A DNA stretch of 64,000 nucleotides, taken from positions 1,057,001 through 1,121,000 of the forward strand of contig NZ_CP131130.1 of the NCBI RefSeq assembly GCF_033705735.1, read 5' to 3'. Origin of the DNA: Shinella zoogloeoides (lineage in GTDB: Bacteria > Pseudomonadota > Alphaproteobacteria > Rhizobiales > Rhizobiaceae). The position numbers and the translations under genes were made by a program. The notes under the pieces are model-generated. The model was given only the letters and a program-made list of their open reading frames with translations, searched no databases and was not told the origin of the DNA. The first letter of the stretch is position 1. The number at the start of each line of letters is the position of its first letter. Of the stretch, positions 22,826-29,955 are shown one piece after another.

Positions 22826-22835
22826 ATTCTATAGA
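22807..22835 (+). promoter_or_regulatory. Rightward promoter reading into the structured RNA region
   Basis: TTGACA (22807-22812), 17 bases, TATAGA (22830-22835): a near-consensus sigma-70 promoter with an operator palindrome in the spacer. Expected start near 22842, with no gene for 840 bases downstream, only structured sequence and tRNA-Met. Confidence 0.75.
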
Positions 22836-22841
22836 TAGCTC

Positions 22842-23583
22842 ATCCTGAGAGATCGGGAAGCGGTCGGCACCGGCGCGGTACAGCGGGGGCGGGAATAGGT
22901 CAGGAACTCCGAAACGTTATGCCTGGCGCCTTCATGCGATAGTGGACGCTCCATACCCAGCGACAAGAGGGTTCGTAAGCCGGATGCGAGACCGGTGTGC
23001 CCATGGTGGACGAGCGGACGGACCGACGAAACCATGGGCGGATAGGTTACCCGAAAGGGTGAAGATGTGTGCCGAACGTGCGGAATGTTGAAGCCTCTGG
23101 CGGAGCAGCGCACGGCAAACCCACCCCAGCACTCCTTCCGGAGGCGACACTGGGACGCCAGCCGCGCCGTCCACAATCGGGGGGTTGAGCGGTAGACGCT
23201 GATAGGCCGGCGTGGTGTGGGTCCGATTTGCCCGAATGGGCATCCGAGGAGGGGGAGCGGCCTTATCAACCGCTCACGCCAGATGGGGGTGATAGCCCGG
23301 AGGCACCCCGCGATAAGGGAATGGCGATACCGCGAGGGTTCGTCCGGCACAGGCTGAGATAGATGCTCTCGGCGTTCCCAGCCTCAAGGTGGGAGGCTTT
23401 CTGGTTGCTGTAACGCCTTGCCGCGGCGGGCATGGTTCGCCGAGTAGAGGAAACCAGCGCTCGATCCCGTGAGCGAGAAAAAGCGGGAGGCGGGGAATAC
23501 CGAAGATCAGTTCCGCCTAAAGGCACAGTTCGGTCGCATAGTCCCGGCGTTACGGGCTTCGGAATTCGCCCGAAGGGGCACGT
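22842..23583 (+). ncRNA. Large structured RNA, about 740 bases, ending at tRNA-Met
   Basis: No convincing gene on either strand, but dense self-complementarity. Helices include a nine-pair helix 22999-23007/23031-23039, a GAAA-capped hairpin 23049-23060, TGCCC-GAAT-GGGCA 23229-23242, a six-pair hairpin 23255-23275 and CTTCGG/CCGAAG 23557-23575. It starts at a strong promoter and abuts a tRNA, whose 5' processing by RNase P would set the 3' end. Size, helix density and tRNA neighbourhood recall the giant phage RNAs GOLLD and ROOL; identity not established. Confidence 0.6.
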
Positions 23584-23660
23584 TGCAGGGTAGAGCAGTC
23601 CGGTAGCTCGCCAGGCTCATAACCTGGAGGCCGGCGGTTCAAATCCGCCCCCTGCAACCA
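23584..23660 (+). tRNA. tRNA-Met (CAT)
   Basis: Complete cloverleaf of 77 bases: acceptor TGCAGGG/CCCTGCA, D stem GAGC/GCTC, anticodon arm CCAGG-CTCATAA-CCTGG, T arm GGCGG-TTCAAAT-CCGCC, A discriminator and encoded CCA. The first pair is T-A and the anticodon stem lacks three G-C pairs, so elongator Met (or a lysidine-modified Ile) rather than initiator. Confidence 0.95.
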
Positions 23661-23679
23661 ATCTTGAGGAGATGATCGC

Positions 23680-24009
23680 ATGGCTTCGAAGAAGGGAAAT
23701 TATCCAATCCCGTTCACCGCGGCCGGCGATCAGCTTCACTGTCCGGAATTCCAGTGGGTGGATGGGAAGCGTGTCCAGCCCGAGATGAAGGATAACTTCG
23801 TGTTCGAGGACACGCTGAAGTTTGACGACATGGCGCGCGGCCGAAGCGCAGCCTACTTCTACTTCACCCGGTCCAGCGGAACGAAGGTGGTCGTGTTCAT
23901 GAAAGACCTTTGCGAAATGATGCCGCATCTCGTCGGCGGGGTCATCAAGGGCAAGTTCACCTTCACCAAGCGTGGCCAGAACTACGGCACAATCTTCATC
24001 GGAGCTTGA
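23680..24009 (+). CDS. Hypothetical phage protein
   Basis: 109 residues, ATG 23680 ten bases after GAGGAG, directly behind tRNA-Met. Beta-rich (KDNFVFEDTLKFDDMARGRS, YFYFTRSSGTKVVVFMKD) with a C-terminal GKFTFTKRGQNYGTIF. Likely a small barrel fold. No family name or function known to me; the only protein gene inside the RNA cluster. Confidence 0.75.
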   Translation: MASKKGNYPIPFTAAGDQLHCPEFQWVDGKRVQPEMKDNFVFEDTLKFDDMARGRSAAYFYFTRSSGTKVVVFMKDLCEMMPHLVGGVIKGKFTFTKRGQNYGTIFIGA

Positions 24010-24342
24010 GAAATCATAGGGGAAGCCATCCGACCCCCAGTGCTGGGAAGCAATGCAGGCGTAGCGTCCTGCTAGGGATGGCCGGTCCGGTGGAATGCCG
24101 GCGTTGAGTTCGAGGCGAAGCCTCTCAGGAATGCGGTGTCCGCGCCTTCACCGGCGGCGGCCGAGATCTCGGGGACCTGTCATGAGCCATGGTAATCATG
24201 GCAGACGCCAACCGGATCGAAGTGGGCCCGGCCCAGCCGCGAGACGGGTTTGTGATCCGGCACGGCGGTACCGTGCAGAGCCCTGGGGCGCCATTCCCCT
24301 GCCTTTGCCGACGGCTCCGATCGGTGGCTCATTCGGGCATGT
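24010..24342 (+). ncRNA. Structured non-coding segment between the 109-residue gene and tRNA-Pro
   Basis: Contains a clear three-way junction 24025-24082: outer stem GCCATCC/GGATGGC, inner hairpins CCCAG/CTGGG (24036-24047) and GCAGG/CCTGC (24055-24072). Next are CCGG-tggaatg-CCGG and GAGGC-GAA-GCCTC. No gene seen. RNase P cutting at tRNA-Pro would set its 3' end. Confidence 0.5.
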
Positions 24343-24417
24343 CTGGGTGTAGCGCAGCGGGAGCGCATCCGCTTTGGGAGCGGAGGGTCGTCAGTTCAAT
24401 CCTGACCACCCGGACCA
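24343..24417 (+). tRNA. tRNA-Pro (TGG)
   Basis: 75 bases: acceptor CTGGGTG/CACCCGG with one T-G pair, D stem GCGC/GCGC, anticodon arm TCCGC-TTTGGGA-GCGGA, T arm GTCAG-TTCAATC-CTGAC, A discriminator plus CCA. Confidence 0.93.
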
Positions 24418-24832
24418 AGTTTCGAGGCCTTGGCCTCATCAAGATCTGGATGGCGCTTCGGCGTTGGTCGGTGCCCGCGATGTTGACTCTGGCCAGTCGA
24501 CGAACGGGAGACCAAGGGTAGGGCTCCGCAAGAGGCACCGGGCGTGCTGGCGGTCTATCTCCCTCATCCAGAGTCAGTTTGGGACGTGACTGAGCGATGG
24601 TGCCACATGGCGGCATCATTCATGCCGGCAACCAGGGCCGGTGATTGGCGGGGTCGCTCCCCGCAACGTCCCAAAGCCTACTCGCTGGCGCCGGAATGGC
24701 GACGGCAAACTTATGCAGAGACGGCAGGTTGAATGCGCTGATCGTGTGGGGGCGAGACGGAAGGCCCCACCACCGGCGCTGGCCTGCCGGATCGATCACC
24801 GAAGCACTTCCTTCCGAAGGTGATCTTCTGCT
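24418..24832 (+). ncRNA. Structured non-coding RNA after tRNA-Pro
   Basis: Long-range helices stand out: TGACTCTGG (24484-24492) with CCAGAGTCA (24568-24576), nine perfect pairs; and TTTGGGACGT (24578-24587) with ACGTCCCAAA (24666-24675), ten perfect pairs. Local hairpins: GAGGCC-tt-GGCCTC at 24424-24437, a UUCG-capped stem near 24453-24466, GCGGGG/CCCCGC near 24648-24664. No gene seen on either strand. Confidence 0.55.
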
Positions 24833-24957
24833 TGCGAGGCGGCGTGGAAGGAACACGCAGACTGCGGAGAAGTACAATCCGCGGCGAACGGTGCAGCCAG
24901 GGAAGCCTGCTTAAAGCGACGATTGCCAAAGAGCCGGTGTCGAGTCCGGTCCTCGCA
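24833..24957 (+). ncRNA. tRNA-like element
   Basis: TGCGAGG (24833-24839) pairs perfectly with CCTCGCA (24951-24957). Inside are a D-arm-like GCGTG/CACGC stem, a GCGGA/TCCGC stem whose nine-base loop contains GTA, a long variable region, and a T-arm-like CCGG-TGTCGAGT-CCGG. Loop sizes are abnormal and no CCA follows, so not a normal tRNA; could be a tRNA-shaped processing signal or decayed tRNA. Confidence 0.4.
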
Positions 24958-24987
24958 CATAGCCCCCACCATCAAAAAGGAACCCCA

Positions 24988-25200
24988 ATGACCTCACGCC
25001 AGGTTGAGCGTGCGCAGATGCGCCGTGCCTTCAAGGAGATGGACCGCCGGGCCAAGGAGCGTGCTCGAGCCGCGCGTCGGGCCGATGTCGAGAAGCGGGA
25101 AACGCCGCCCTCGACACTCCGCCTCGCAGCCATGCGCGCTGTCTCTCGTCTGCAGCCCAAGCGGATCGAAAAGGCGAAAGCCTCGAAACCGCGATTCTGA
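24988..25200 (+). CDS. Small basic helical protein
   Basis: 70 residues, very basic and Ala/Arg-rich (RRAFKEMDRRAKERARAARR), ATG 24988 after AAGGAA. Probably one long helix that binds nucleic acid; with structured RNAs just upstream an RNA-binding role is worth testing. No family recognised. First protein of the coupled run to 26322. Confidence 0.65.
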   Translation: MTSRQVERAQMRRAFKEMDRRAKERARAARRADVEKRETPPSTLRLAAMRAVSRLQPKRIEKAKASKPRF

Positions 25201-25211
25201 GGAGTCCCGAC

Positions 25212-25355
25212 GTGAAGCCGGAAGACATGAACACCATCAACGACGACGGCAAGGCCTACGACGGTCGACGCGGTCCGGTCGTTCTCGCGCTCTCGTTCAT
25301 CGCATGCGTCTCGCTGCTGGTCGCAGTCGCGGCGGTGCGATCGTGGGGTGGCTGA
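25212..25355 (+). CDS. Small single-span membrane protein
   Basis: 47 residues, GTG 25212 after GAGGAG. Acidic N-terminus and one membrane segment (VVLALSFIACVSLLVAVAAV). Stop overlaps the next start (TGATG). Confidence 0.6.
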   Translation: MKPEDMNTINDDGKAYDGRRGPVVLALSFIACVSLLVAVAAVRSWGG

Positions 25356-25468
25356 TGCTCAAGGCCATCGGAGCGTGCGTTGTAGCAATCATCATCGCCG
25401 CCGGCGTCGTCAAAGCGATCGAATGGTATCGCGGCCGCCCGGCCAAATCGAAAGGAAAGAAGAAATAA
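25355..25468 (+). CDS. Tiny membrane protein
   Basis: 37 residues: one membrane segment (IGACVVAIIIAAGVVKAI) and a Lys-rich cytoplasmic tail ending KSKGKKK. Start and stop overlap both neighbours by one to two bases (TGATG, TAATG), so it is made with the SPFH protein and may be its partner. Confidence 0.6.
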   Translation: MLKAIGACVVAIIIAAGVVKAIEWYRGRPAKSKGKKK

Positions 25469-26322
25469 TGCGCGGATTTTCCATCCTCATCGGGACCGTG
25501 GTCGTCCTGTTCGTCTTGTCGCTGCTCGGCGGCTCGTTCTACACGGTCGACGAGGGCGAGCGCGCCGTCGTCGTGAGCCAAGGCAAGATCTCGGCCATCT
25601 CCGGCCCGGGCTTCCATTGGAAGCTCCCGTTCGTCGACGACGCGCACTCGATCAGCGTCCGCACGCAGGCGATCGAATTCGCTGATGAGCCGGTCTACAC
25701 CGCTGACCGGCAGACGGCCAATGTCAGCTTCTCGGTCAACTACTCGGCGATCGCCACCGACAACGAGATCCGCACGATCTATCGCGAGTTCCAGACGCTC
25801 GAGGGACTGGAGTCCAGGATCCTGAAGCGCCAGGTGCGCGAGCAGATCAAGAACGTGTTCGGCACGTTCACCGCGGACACGGCCATCCGGGAGCGCGGTC
25901 GCCTCAACAATGAGGTCTCGGCCGCCATCATCAAGCTCGGCGAAGGGCTCATCAAGGTCGAAGGCGTCAACATCGAGAACATCAACTTCTCCGATGCCGT
26001 CGAAGCGGCTGCCGAACAGCGGGCCCAGGCCGAAATGCTCGTCCAGACGGAGAAGCAGAAGCTCGAACGCGAAAAGGTTCTCGCTCAGGTCGCCGTCACG
26101 CAAGCCCAGGCCGCGGCCGACAGCCAGCTTGCCACCGCAAAGGCGAACGCCGAGGCCGTCCGGCTGAACGGCGAAGCTGAAGCCGCAGCCATCAAGGCCA
26201 AGTCCGACGCCCTTGCGCAGTCACCGAACCTCGTCGAGCTGACGAAGGCGGAGAAATGGAATGGCCAACTGCCGACGACGTTCGTTCCCGGTTCGGCCGT
26301 TCCTTTCCTGAATATCAAGTAG
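25468..26322 (+). CDS. SPFH/prohibitin-family membrane protein
   Basis: 284 residues: N-terminal membrane anchor (FSILIGTVVVLFVLSLLGG, 4-22), SPFH domain starting YTVDEGERAVVVSQGK (25-40) with the usual ISGPGFHWKLPFVD, and a coiled coil rich in Ala/Glu/Gln (about 175-250). SPFH proteins form large membrane rings and often hold proteases such as FtsH in check; phage copies are thought to protect phage proteins or the envelope. Two tiny membrane proteins precede it in the same coupled run. Confidence 0.9.
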   Translation: MRGFSILIGTVVVLFVLSLLGGSFYTVDEGERAVVVSQGKISAISGPGFHWKLPFVDDAHSISVRTQAIEFADEPVYTADRQTANVSFSVNYSAIATDNEIRTIYREFQTLEGLESRILKRQVREQIKNVFGTFTADTAIRERGRLNNEVSAAIIKLGEGLIKVEGVNIENINFSDAVEAAAEQRAQAEMLVQTEKQKLEREKVLAQVAVTQAQAAADSQLATAKANAEAVRLNGEAEAAAIKAKSDALAQSPNLVELTKAEKWNGQLPTTFVPGSAVPFLNIK

Positions 26323-26334
26323 GGGCGGGCAGCA

Positions 26335-26625
26335 ATGGGTATTCCGCGCACTCTGCTTAAGGCCGCGCTCTCCTTTCTCAAGGGAGACGCCGGCGGGCCT
26401 GAGTTCTTCGCCGGCGAGAAACTTGTCGCCGATCGACCGGTCATCCTTCCGCCGGTGCCGGAATACCCGGCCTGGATGCATCAGCCGGGGCAGGACGAGA
26501 CATTCGATGCCAGGTTCCTGCATCCGACAACGATCAGCAGCCATCGCCGCGTCAATCGCGTCTCGGCGATGGTGATCATCGGAGCGCTTATCGCAATGCC
26601 GCTCATCAATGCCCTGATGGGCTAA
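26335..26625 (+). CDS. Hypothetical protein with C-terminal membrane segment
   Basis: 96 residues, proline-rich middle (VILPPVPEYPAWMHQPGQ) and a C-terminal membrane segment (SAMVIIGALIAMPLINALMG). Tail-anchored topology is likely. Located 12 bases after the SPFH gene, with which it may act. Function unknown. Confidence 0.65.
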   Translation: MGIPRTLLKAALSFLKGDAGGPEFFAGEKLVADRPVILPPVPEYPAWMHQPGQDETFDARFLHPTTISSHRRVNRVSAMVIIGALIAMPLINALMG

Positions 26626-26653
26626 TTCTTCGCTTCGAAGGAGCCGCGTCGCA

Positions 26654-27316
26654 ATGCGCACCCCGAAATACCGATTCCTGACCTTGGAAGAGGAAAAGAC
26701 AGCGTCGGTCGAGCAGCTTGTCCTATCCCACCGGCCTCTGGTTATGCACATCGCCAGGAATTTCTCCCGCTATGGCGCCGATATCGAAGACCTCCGGCAA
26801 GAGGGAAATATTGGTCTCATGATTGCGGCGTCCCGTTTCGATCCTTCGAAGGGCTATCGTTTCTCCACCTATGCCTTCTGGTGGGTTCGGACCTTCATGC
26901 GAGACGCTGTCATCCAGTCGCACTCGGTAGTTGGCCATTCGATGTCGAACGACGCGAAACGAAACTTCTTCAAAGGACGCGCGCACCGGGACGTATCGAC
27001 TGAGCACAGGGTTTCCGAGGCCGGCCTCACCGTCGGCGATACCCTTGTCTGCCCCCAGCCGGCGCCAGACGAACTAGTCTTTGAGATCCTCGAAGCAGAA
27101 AGGGCGACCAAGGCAGTCCGCCGCGCCATGCGTGCTTTGAAACCTCGGGAACGGGAGATCGTGACGGTCCGCCACATGAGAGAGCCCAAGGAAGGGCTTG
27201 AGTCCATCGGCAATCGACTAGGCATTTCCAAAGAGCGCGTTCGACAGATCGAGGCGAGGGCCTTTTCCAAGCTTCGCGATTGTCTGTTGGATTTTCAACG
27301 TTCGAGAGCATTTTGA
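26654..27316 (+). CDS. Sigma factor, RpoH (sigma-32)-like
   Basis: 220 residues with sigma-70 region 2 (DIEDLRQEGNIGLMIAASRF to YRFSTYAFWWVRTFMRDAVI, about 43-87) and region 4 with its helix-turn-helix (ESIGNRLGISKERVRQIEAR, about 182-201). Between them a region 3-like stretch (NDAKRNFFKGR) recalls RpoH. It lacks region 1 and is shorter than host RpoH (about 290-300 residues). It should direct host RNA polymerase to phage, probably late, promoters. SD GGAG 10 bases before ATG. Confidence 0.88.
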   Translation: MRTPKYRFLTLEEEKTASVEQLVLSHRPLVMHIARNFSRYGADIEDLRQEGNIGLMIAASRFDPSKGYRFSTYAFWWVRTFMRDAVIQSHSVVGHSMSNDAKRNFFKGRAHRDVSTEHRVSEAGLTVGDTLVCPQPAPDELVFEILEAERATKAVRRAMRALKPREREIVTVRHMREPKEGLESIGNRLGISKERVRQIEARAFSKLRDCLLDFQRSRAF

Positions 27317-28201
27317 ATGGATAGCGAGATGAGAGATACCTTCTGGACAAAACTCACAAAGCTCTTCGGAATCCGTAGTTTTCATCGGGGAGGCTTCGTC
27401 TCCGGCGATGCGGCTATGGGGCAAAAAAGCCAGCCCGCCGGGGTAGTCGGTCTCCAGCCTTACCATCATGGCGGAGTCATTTCTGGCGGCCCGGTCACTC
27501 CTCTACAGATCCTCAGAACGGAGAGCCTGCTTCCGTCGGGGAGGGTTGAGGCATTAGGGCAAAACCTGCAGGCGGTTATGAATGCTGCGCCAGGCGAACT
27601 GGCATCGATCGAAATGATGCGAGAAAGTGTCATTCGGCGCGCGATTGGTCCGACGATCCTTCTCGGCTCTGGCACATACTTTGACTTCGAGGCGCCAGAA
27701 CTCTCCGAGATTACAATCGAGGACGTGGCCTACGGACTCGCATTTGAAGGGCGTTGCGCCGGTCAGTGTTTCAGCCGGATAACAGGTCGCCGGGTATTCT
27801 ATTCGGTGGCCGAGCACTGTGTTCGTATGAGCTGGGTCGTCCCGGAAGATCTAGCCCTTGAGGCACTGATGCATGAAGTCGGGGAGGCTGTTTGCGGCGA
27901 TATGACCGGGCCGCTGAAATCCATGATCCCGAGATTCAAGTCCATCGAAAAACGGTGTGAAGCAGCGATCCTCGACCGCTTTGGAGTTTCCATCGATCAT
28001 CCGCTGGAAATCAAGATCGCTGACACTCGTATGTTCGCCACAGAGCGTCGAGACCTTCTCCCATGGCGAGGAGAGGCATGGTCCGCAGAAGATCGCAGCC
28101 AACCCTACGACTTCGAGATCGTGCCGTGGGCGCCTGAGGTGGCCGCTGAAGAGTTTCTTCGCCGATACCATGAACTGAGAGGGACTTGCCGTCGTGACTG
28201 A
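27317..28201 (+). CDS. HD-domain phosphohydrolase-like protein with HE in place of HD
   Basis: 294 residues, ATG directly after the sigma-factor stop. Residues about 155-225 follow the phage HD-phosphohydrolase/YfbR pattern (VAEHCVRMSWVV, LMHEVGEAVCGDMTGPLKSM), but the key HD pair reads HE. The first 60 residues hold two similar glycine motifs, FHRGGFVSGD and YHHGGVISGG, unlike the family. Enzyme activity on nucleotides is likely but the exchange may weaken or alter it. Confidence 0.78.
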   Translation: MDSEMRDTFWTKLTKLFGIRSFHRGGFVSGDAAMGQKSQPAGVVGLQPYHHGGVISGGPVTPLQILRTESLLPSGRVEALGQNLQAVMNAAPGELASIEMMRESVIRRAIGPTILLGSGTYFDFEAPELSEITIEDVAYGLAFEGRCAGQCFSRITGRRVFYSVAEHCVRMSWVVPEDLALEALMHEVGEAVCGDMTGPLKSMIPRFKSIEKRCEAAILDRFGVSIDHPLEIKIADTRMFATERRDLLPWRGEAWSAEDRSQPYDFEIVPWAPEVAAEEFLRRYHELRGTCRRD

Positions 28202-28436
28202 CCAGATCGAGACAACCGAGTTGATGCGCGCGCTCGCGAAGACACTCGACGGAATCCTGAACCCACCTGGAGGGCGGAAGACTATCGGCTTCGCTCTTTT
28301 CACGTTTCCGATCGATGGGCCGGAGGGGGCCCGCACCAACTATGCCTCGAACTGCCAGCGTGCCGACATGGTCATCGCGTTGAAAGAAGTGGTGGCGCGT
28401 TTCGAAGGGCAACCTCATCTGCCGGGCCGGGCATGA
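28194..28436 (+). CDS. Small hypothetical phage protein
   Basis: 80 residues, GTG 28194 overlapping the preceding stop by eight bases. KTIGFALFTFPIDGPEGARTNY followed by ASNCQRADMVIALKEVVARFEG is a pattern common to small phage proteins of unknown function. Confidence 0.72.
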   Translation: MTDQIETTELMRALAKTLDGILNPPGGRKTIGFALFTFPIDGPEGARTNYASNCQRADMVIALKEVVARFEGQPHLPGRA

Positions 28437-28471
28437 TGCGCGGTTGCCTCCGAACGAGCGACCGCAAATGA
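28433..28471 (+). CDS. Possible 12-residue micro-gene linking two genes
   Basis: ATG at 28433 overlaps the preceding stop (ATGA) and its TGA overlaps the next ATG (ATGA). The 12-residue frame would pass ribosomes between two genes 31 bases apart. The next gene lacks a good ribosome-binding site of its own, which favours this reading. Confidence 0.3.
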   Translation: MMRGCLRTSDRK

Positions 28472-28725
28472 GCATCGAGCGGGTGACGATCACGGTCTGG
28501 CGGGTTTCCGACGGTCGCCACTACCGGAGCAGGCAATACGCGATCTTCAAAGACGCCTTGGCGAGGTTGAAACGCAAGCCTCGACACGAGCCAGACGGTA
28601 TCCGAGACGAGCTTCGCGGCGGTGAGCACCACCAGACGATCTTCTATTCCGACGAGCAGTGGGCGCACTTCACCGAGATCGCGCGCCGATATCAGCGCAG
28701 GTTCGGTCGCAGGACACGAAAATGA
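28468..28725 (+). CDS. Hypothetical basic protein
   Basis: 85 residues, ATG 28468 (weak own site, perhaps coupled through 28433-28471). Basic, with TVWRVSDGRHYRSRQYAIFKD and a C-terminal YQRRFGRRTRK. May bind nucleic acid. Unrecognised. Confidence 0.65.
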   Translation: MSIERVTITVWRVSDGRHYRSRQYAIFKDALARLKRKPRHEPDGIRDELRGGEHHQTIFYSDEQWAHFTEIARRYQRRFGRRTRK

Positions 28726-29198
28726 CCTATCAGACATGCCGCGGGTGCGTTCATGGCGCCGGCTTTTGCCAAGCCCGCGAGAACATCAAAGCGAAGGTGA
28801 AGGGCCTCGGCATCACGTCGATCAAGTGGAAGTGCGTATGGCGCCGCCCGGTCTACCTGCCTGGCGATGCTGTTTGGGCGAGGCTCTTCATCCAATACGA
28901 GGAGCAAGGACATCCTTATGGCATTGAGGAACCGGTCTTTGGCGACTTCCCCGCGACAGTCATCAAGATGCTCGGCTCGAAGGTGCTCCTCTTTGTCGAA
29001 CCGCAGGCCCCTGACTCTTCGGAAGAATACGTGTTCGAGCCGAACAAGGGCGGCAACGGCCATGTGAAGATCCCAATCGGCCGGACGCGCCTCCGTGACG
29101 CAGGCCGAGAACCGATCTGCCCAGGATGTTCCTGGCTGACACGGCTGAAGGGGCACGAAGAATATTGTCGGTTCACGCCAAAGGATCTCATTGCATGA
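28722..29198 (+). CDS. Cysteine-containing hypothetical protein
   Basis: 158 residues, ATGA overlap with the previous gene. N-terminal YQTCRGCVHGAGFC and C-terminal PICPGCSWL suggest metal binding by CxxC pairs from both ends around a beta-rich core (DAVWARLFIQY). Function unknown. Confidence 0.7.
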   Translation: MTYQTCRGCVHGAGFCQARENIKAKVKGLGITSIKWKCVWRRPVYLPGDAVWARLFIQYEEQGHPYGIEEPVFGDFPATVIKMLGSKVLLFVEPQAPDSSEEYVFEPNKGGNGHVKIPIGRTRLRDAGREPICPGCSWLTRLKGHEEYCRFTPKDLIA

Positions 29199-29620
29199 TC
29201 AACGAACTCATCGCCGCGGCGAAAGACTCGCTCGGCCTGCGCTCCATCTGGCTCGACGACGAGGAATACGAGAAGATTGTCAGTGCGGTCGTTTCGAAGG
29301 TGCTCAGCTACGAAGAAAGCGACAGCCGGTTGCTCGCGATGGCTGCCTCAAGGCGCCTGAGCCGACTGATCCGGGTCTGCAAGGCCATCAAGTGGACCGA
29401 TCTCGGAGCGCCGGCCGTGAAGGACGCAGCCACGCAGGCGGCTCTGCATGAGCTGGCGTGTTTCCTGTTGCAGGATGCCCTTGAGACTAAAGCGATCGAT
29501 GCAGGCCAGCACGAGGCGCTTCAGCCCGGCGCGTTTGCGGTGCAGAGGGAAGACGGCACTTTCGAGCCGATCGCGACCATCGTCGACGTCGTAGTCGAAT
29601 TAGGTGAGGGCAATCAATGA
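29195..29620 (+). CDS. Hypothetical helical protein
   Basis: 141 residues, coupled by ATGA overlaps on both sides. Mostly helical (MAASRRLSRLIRVCKAIKWTD). No family recognised; belongs to the run of overlapping small genes 28194-30698. Confidence 0.68.
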   Translation: MINELIAAAKDSLGLRSIWLDDEEYEKIVSAVVSKVLSYEESDSRLLAMAASRRLSRLIRVCKAIKWTDLGAPAVKDAATQAALHELACFLLQDALETKAIDAGQHEALQPGAFAVQREDGTFEPIATIVDVVVELGEGNQ

Positions 29621-29955
29621 TCTCGGCTGCCAGGCACAACGAACTCGTCGACTTCATCATGTATGGCTCGGAGGCGTTCGAGGGACGGAAGAAACTCGAG
29701 GATGCACTCGTCCAGAGGTTTCCGGAGATCACCTTTGAGGATCTCGACAAAGCGATGGCGGATGCCGCGGATCGGGAACGGGAGTTGGCTGCCGAGCTCG
29801 ACGCAGAGGCCGAAGCACTGGCCGAGTTCATGCCGCTCTTTGAGGGGGAGCCGGAAGGTGCCCTCATGGGGGAGGTGGCAACCCGGAAGGCGATCGCCGG
29901 GGATCCTCTGGCCTTGAAGTTCCTCATGATGTGCTCGATCGATGACGACGACTAA
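29617..29955 (+). CDS. Acidic helical protein
   Basis: 112 residues, strongly acidic (RERELAAELDAEAEALAEF, C-terminal SIDDDD), mainly helical. Could mimic nucleic acid charge, as several phage inhibitors do, but this is only suggested by composition. Confidence 0.68.
   Translation: MISAARHNELVDFIMYGSEAFEGRKKLEDALVQRFPEITFEDLDKAMADAADRERELAAELDAEAEALAEFMPLFEGEPEGALMGEVATRKAIAGDPLALKFLMMCSIDDDD

Noticed and set aside
22829..23350. 173-residue minus-strand open frame in the structured RNA region
   Set aside because: Composition is that of translated structured RNA (many Arg/Pro/Ser), no ribosome-binding site, and the strong promoter reads the other strand.
22842..23583. Group I/II intron, RNase P RNA or tmRNA as identity of the structured RNA
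   Set aside because: None of the conserved core sequences of these RNAs could be recognised by eye (no domain V, no P RNA core, no tag frame); only a covariance search can settle it.
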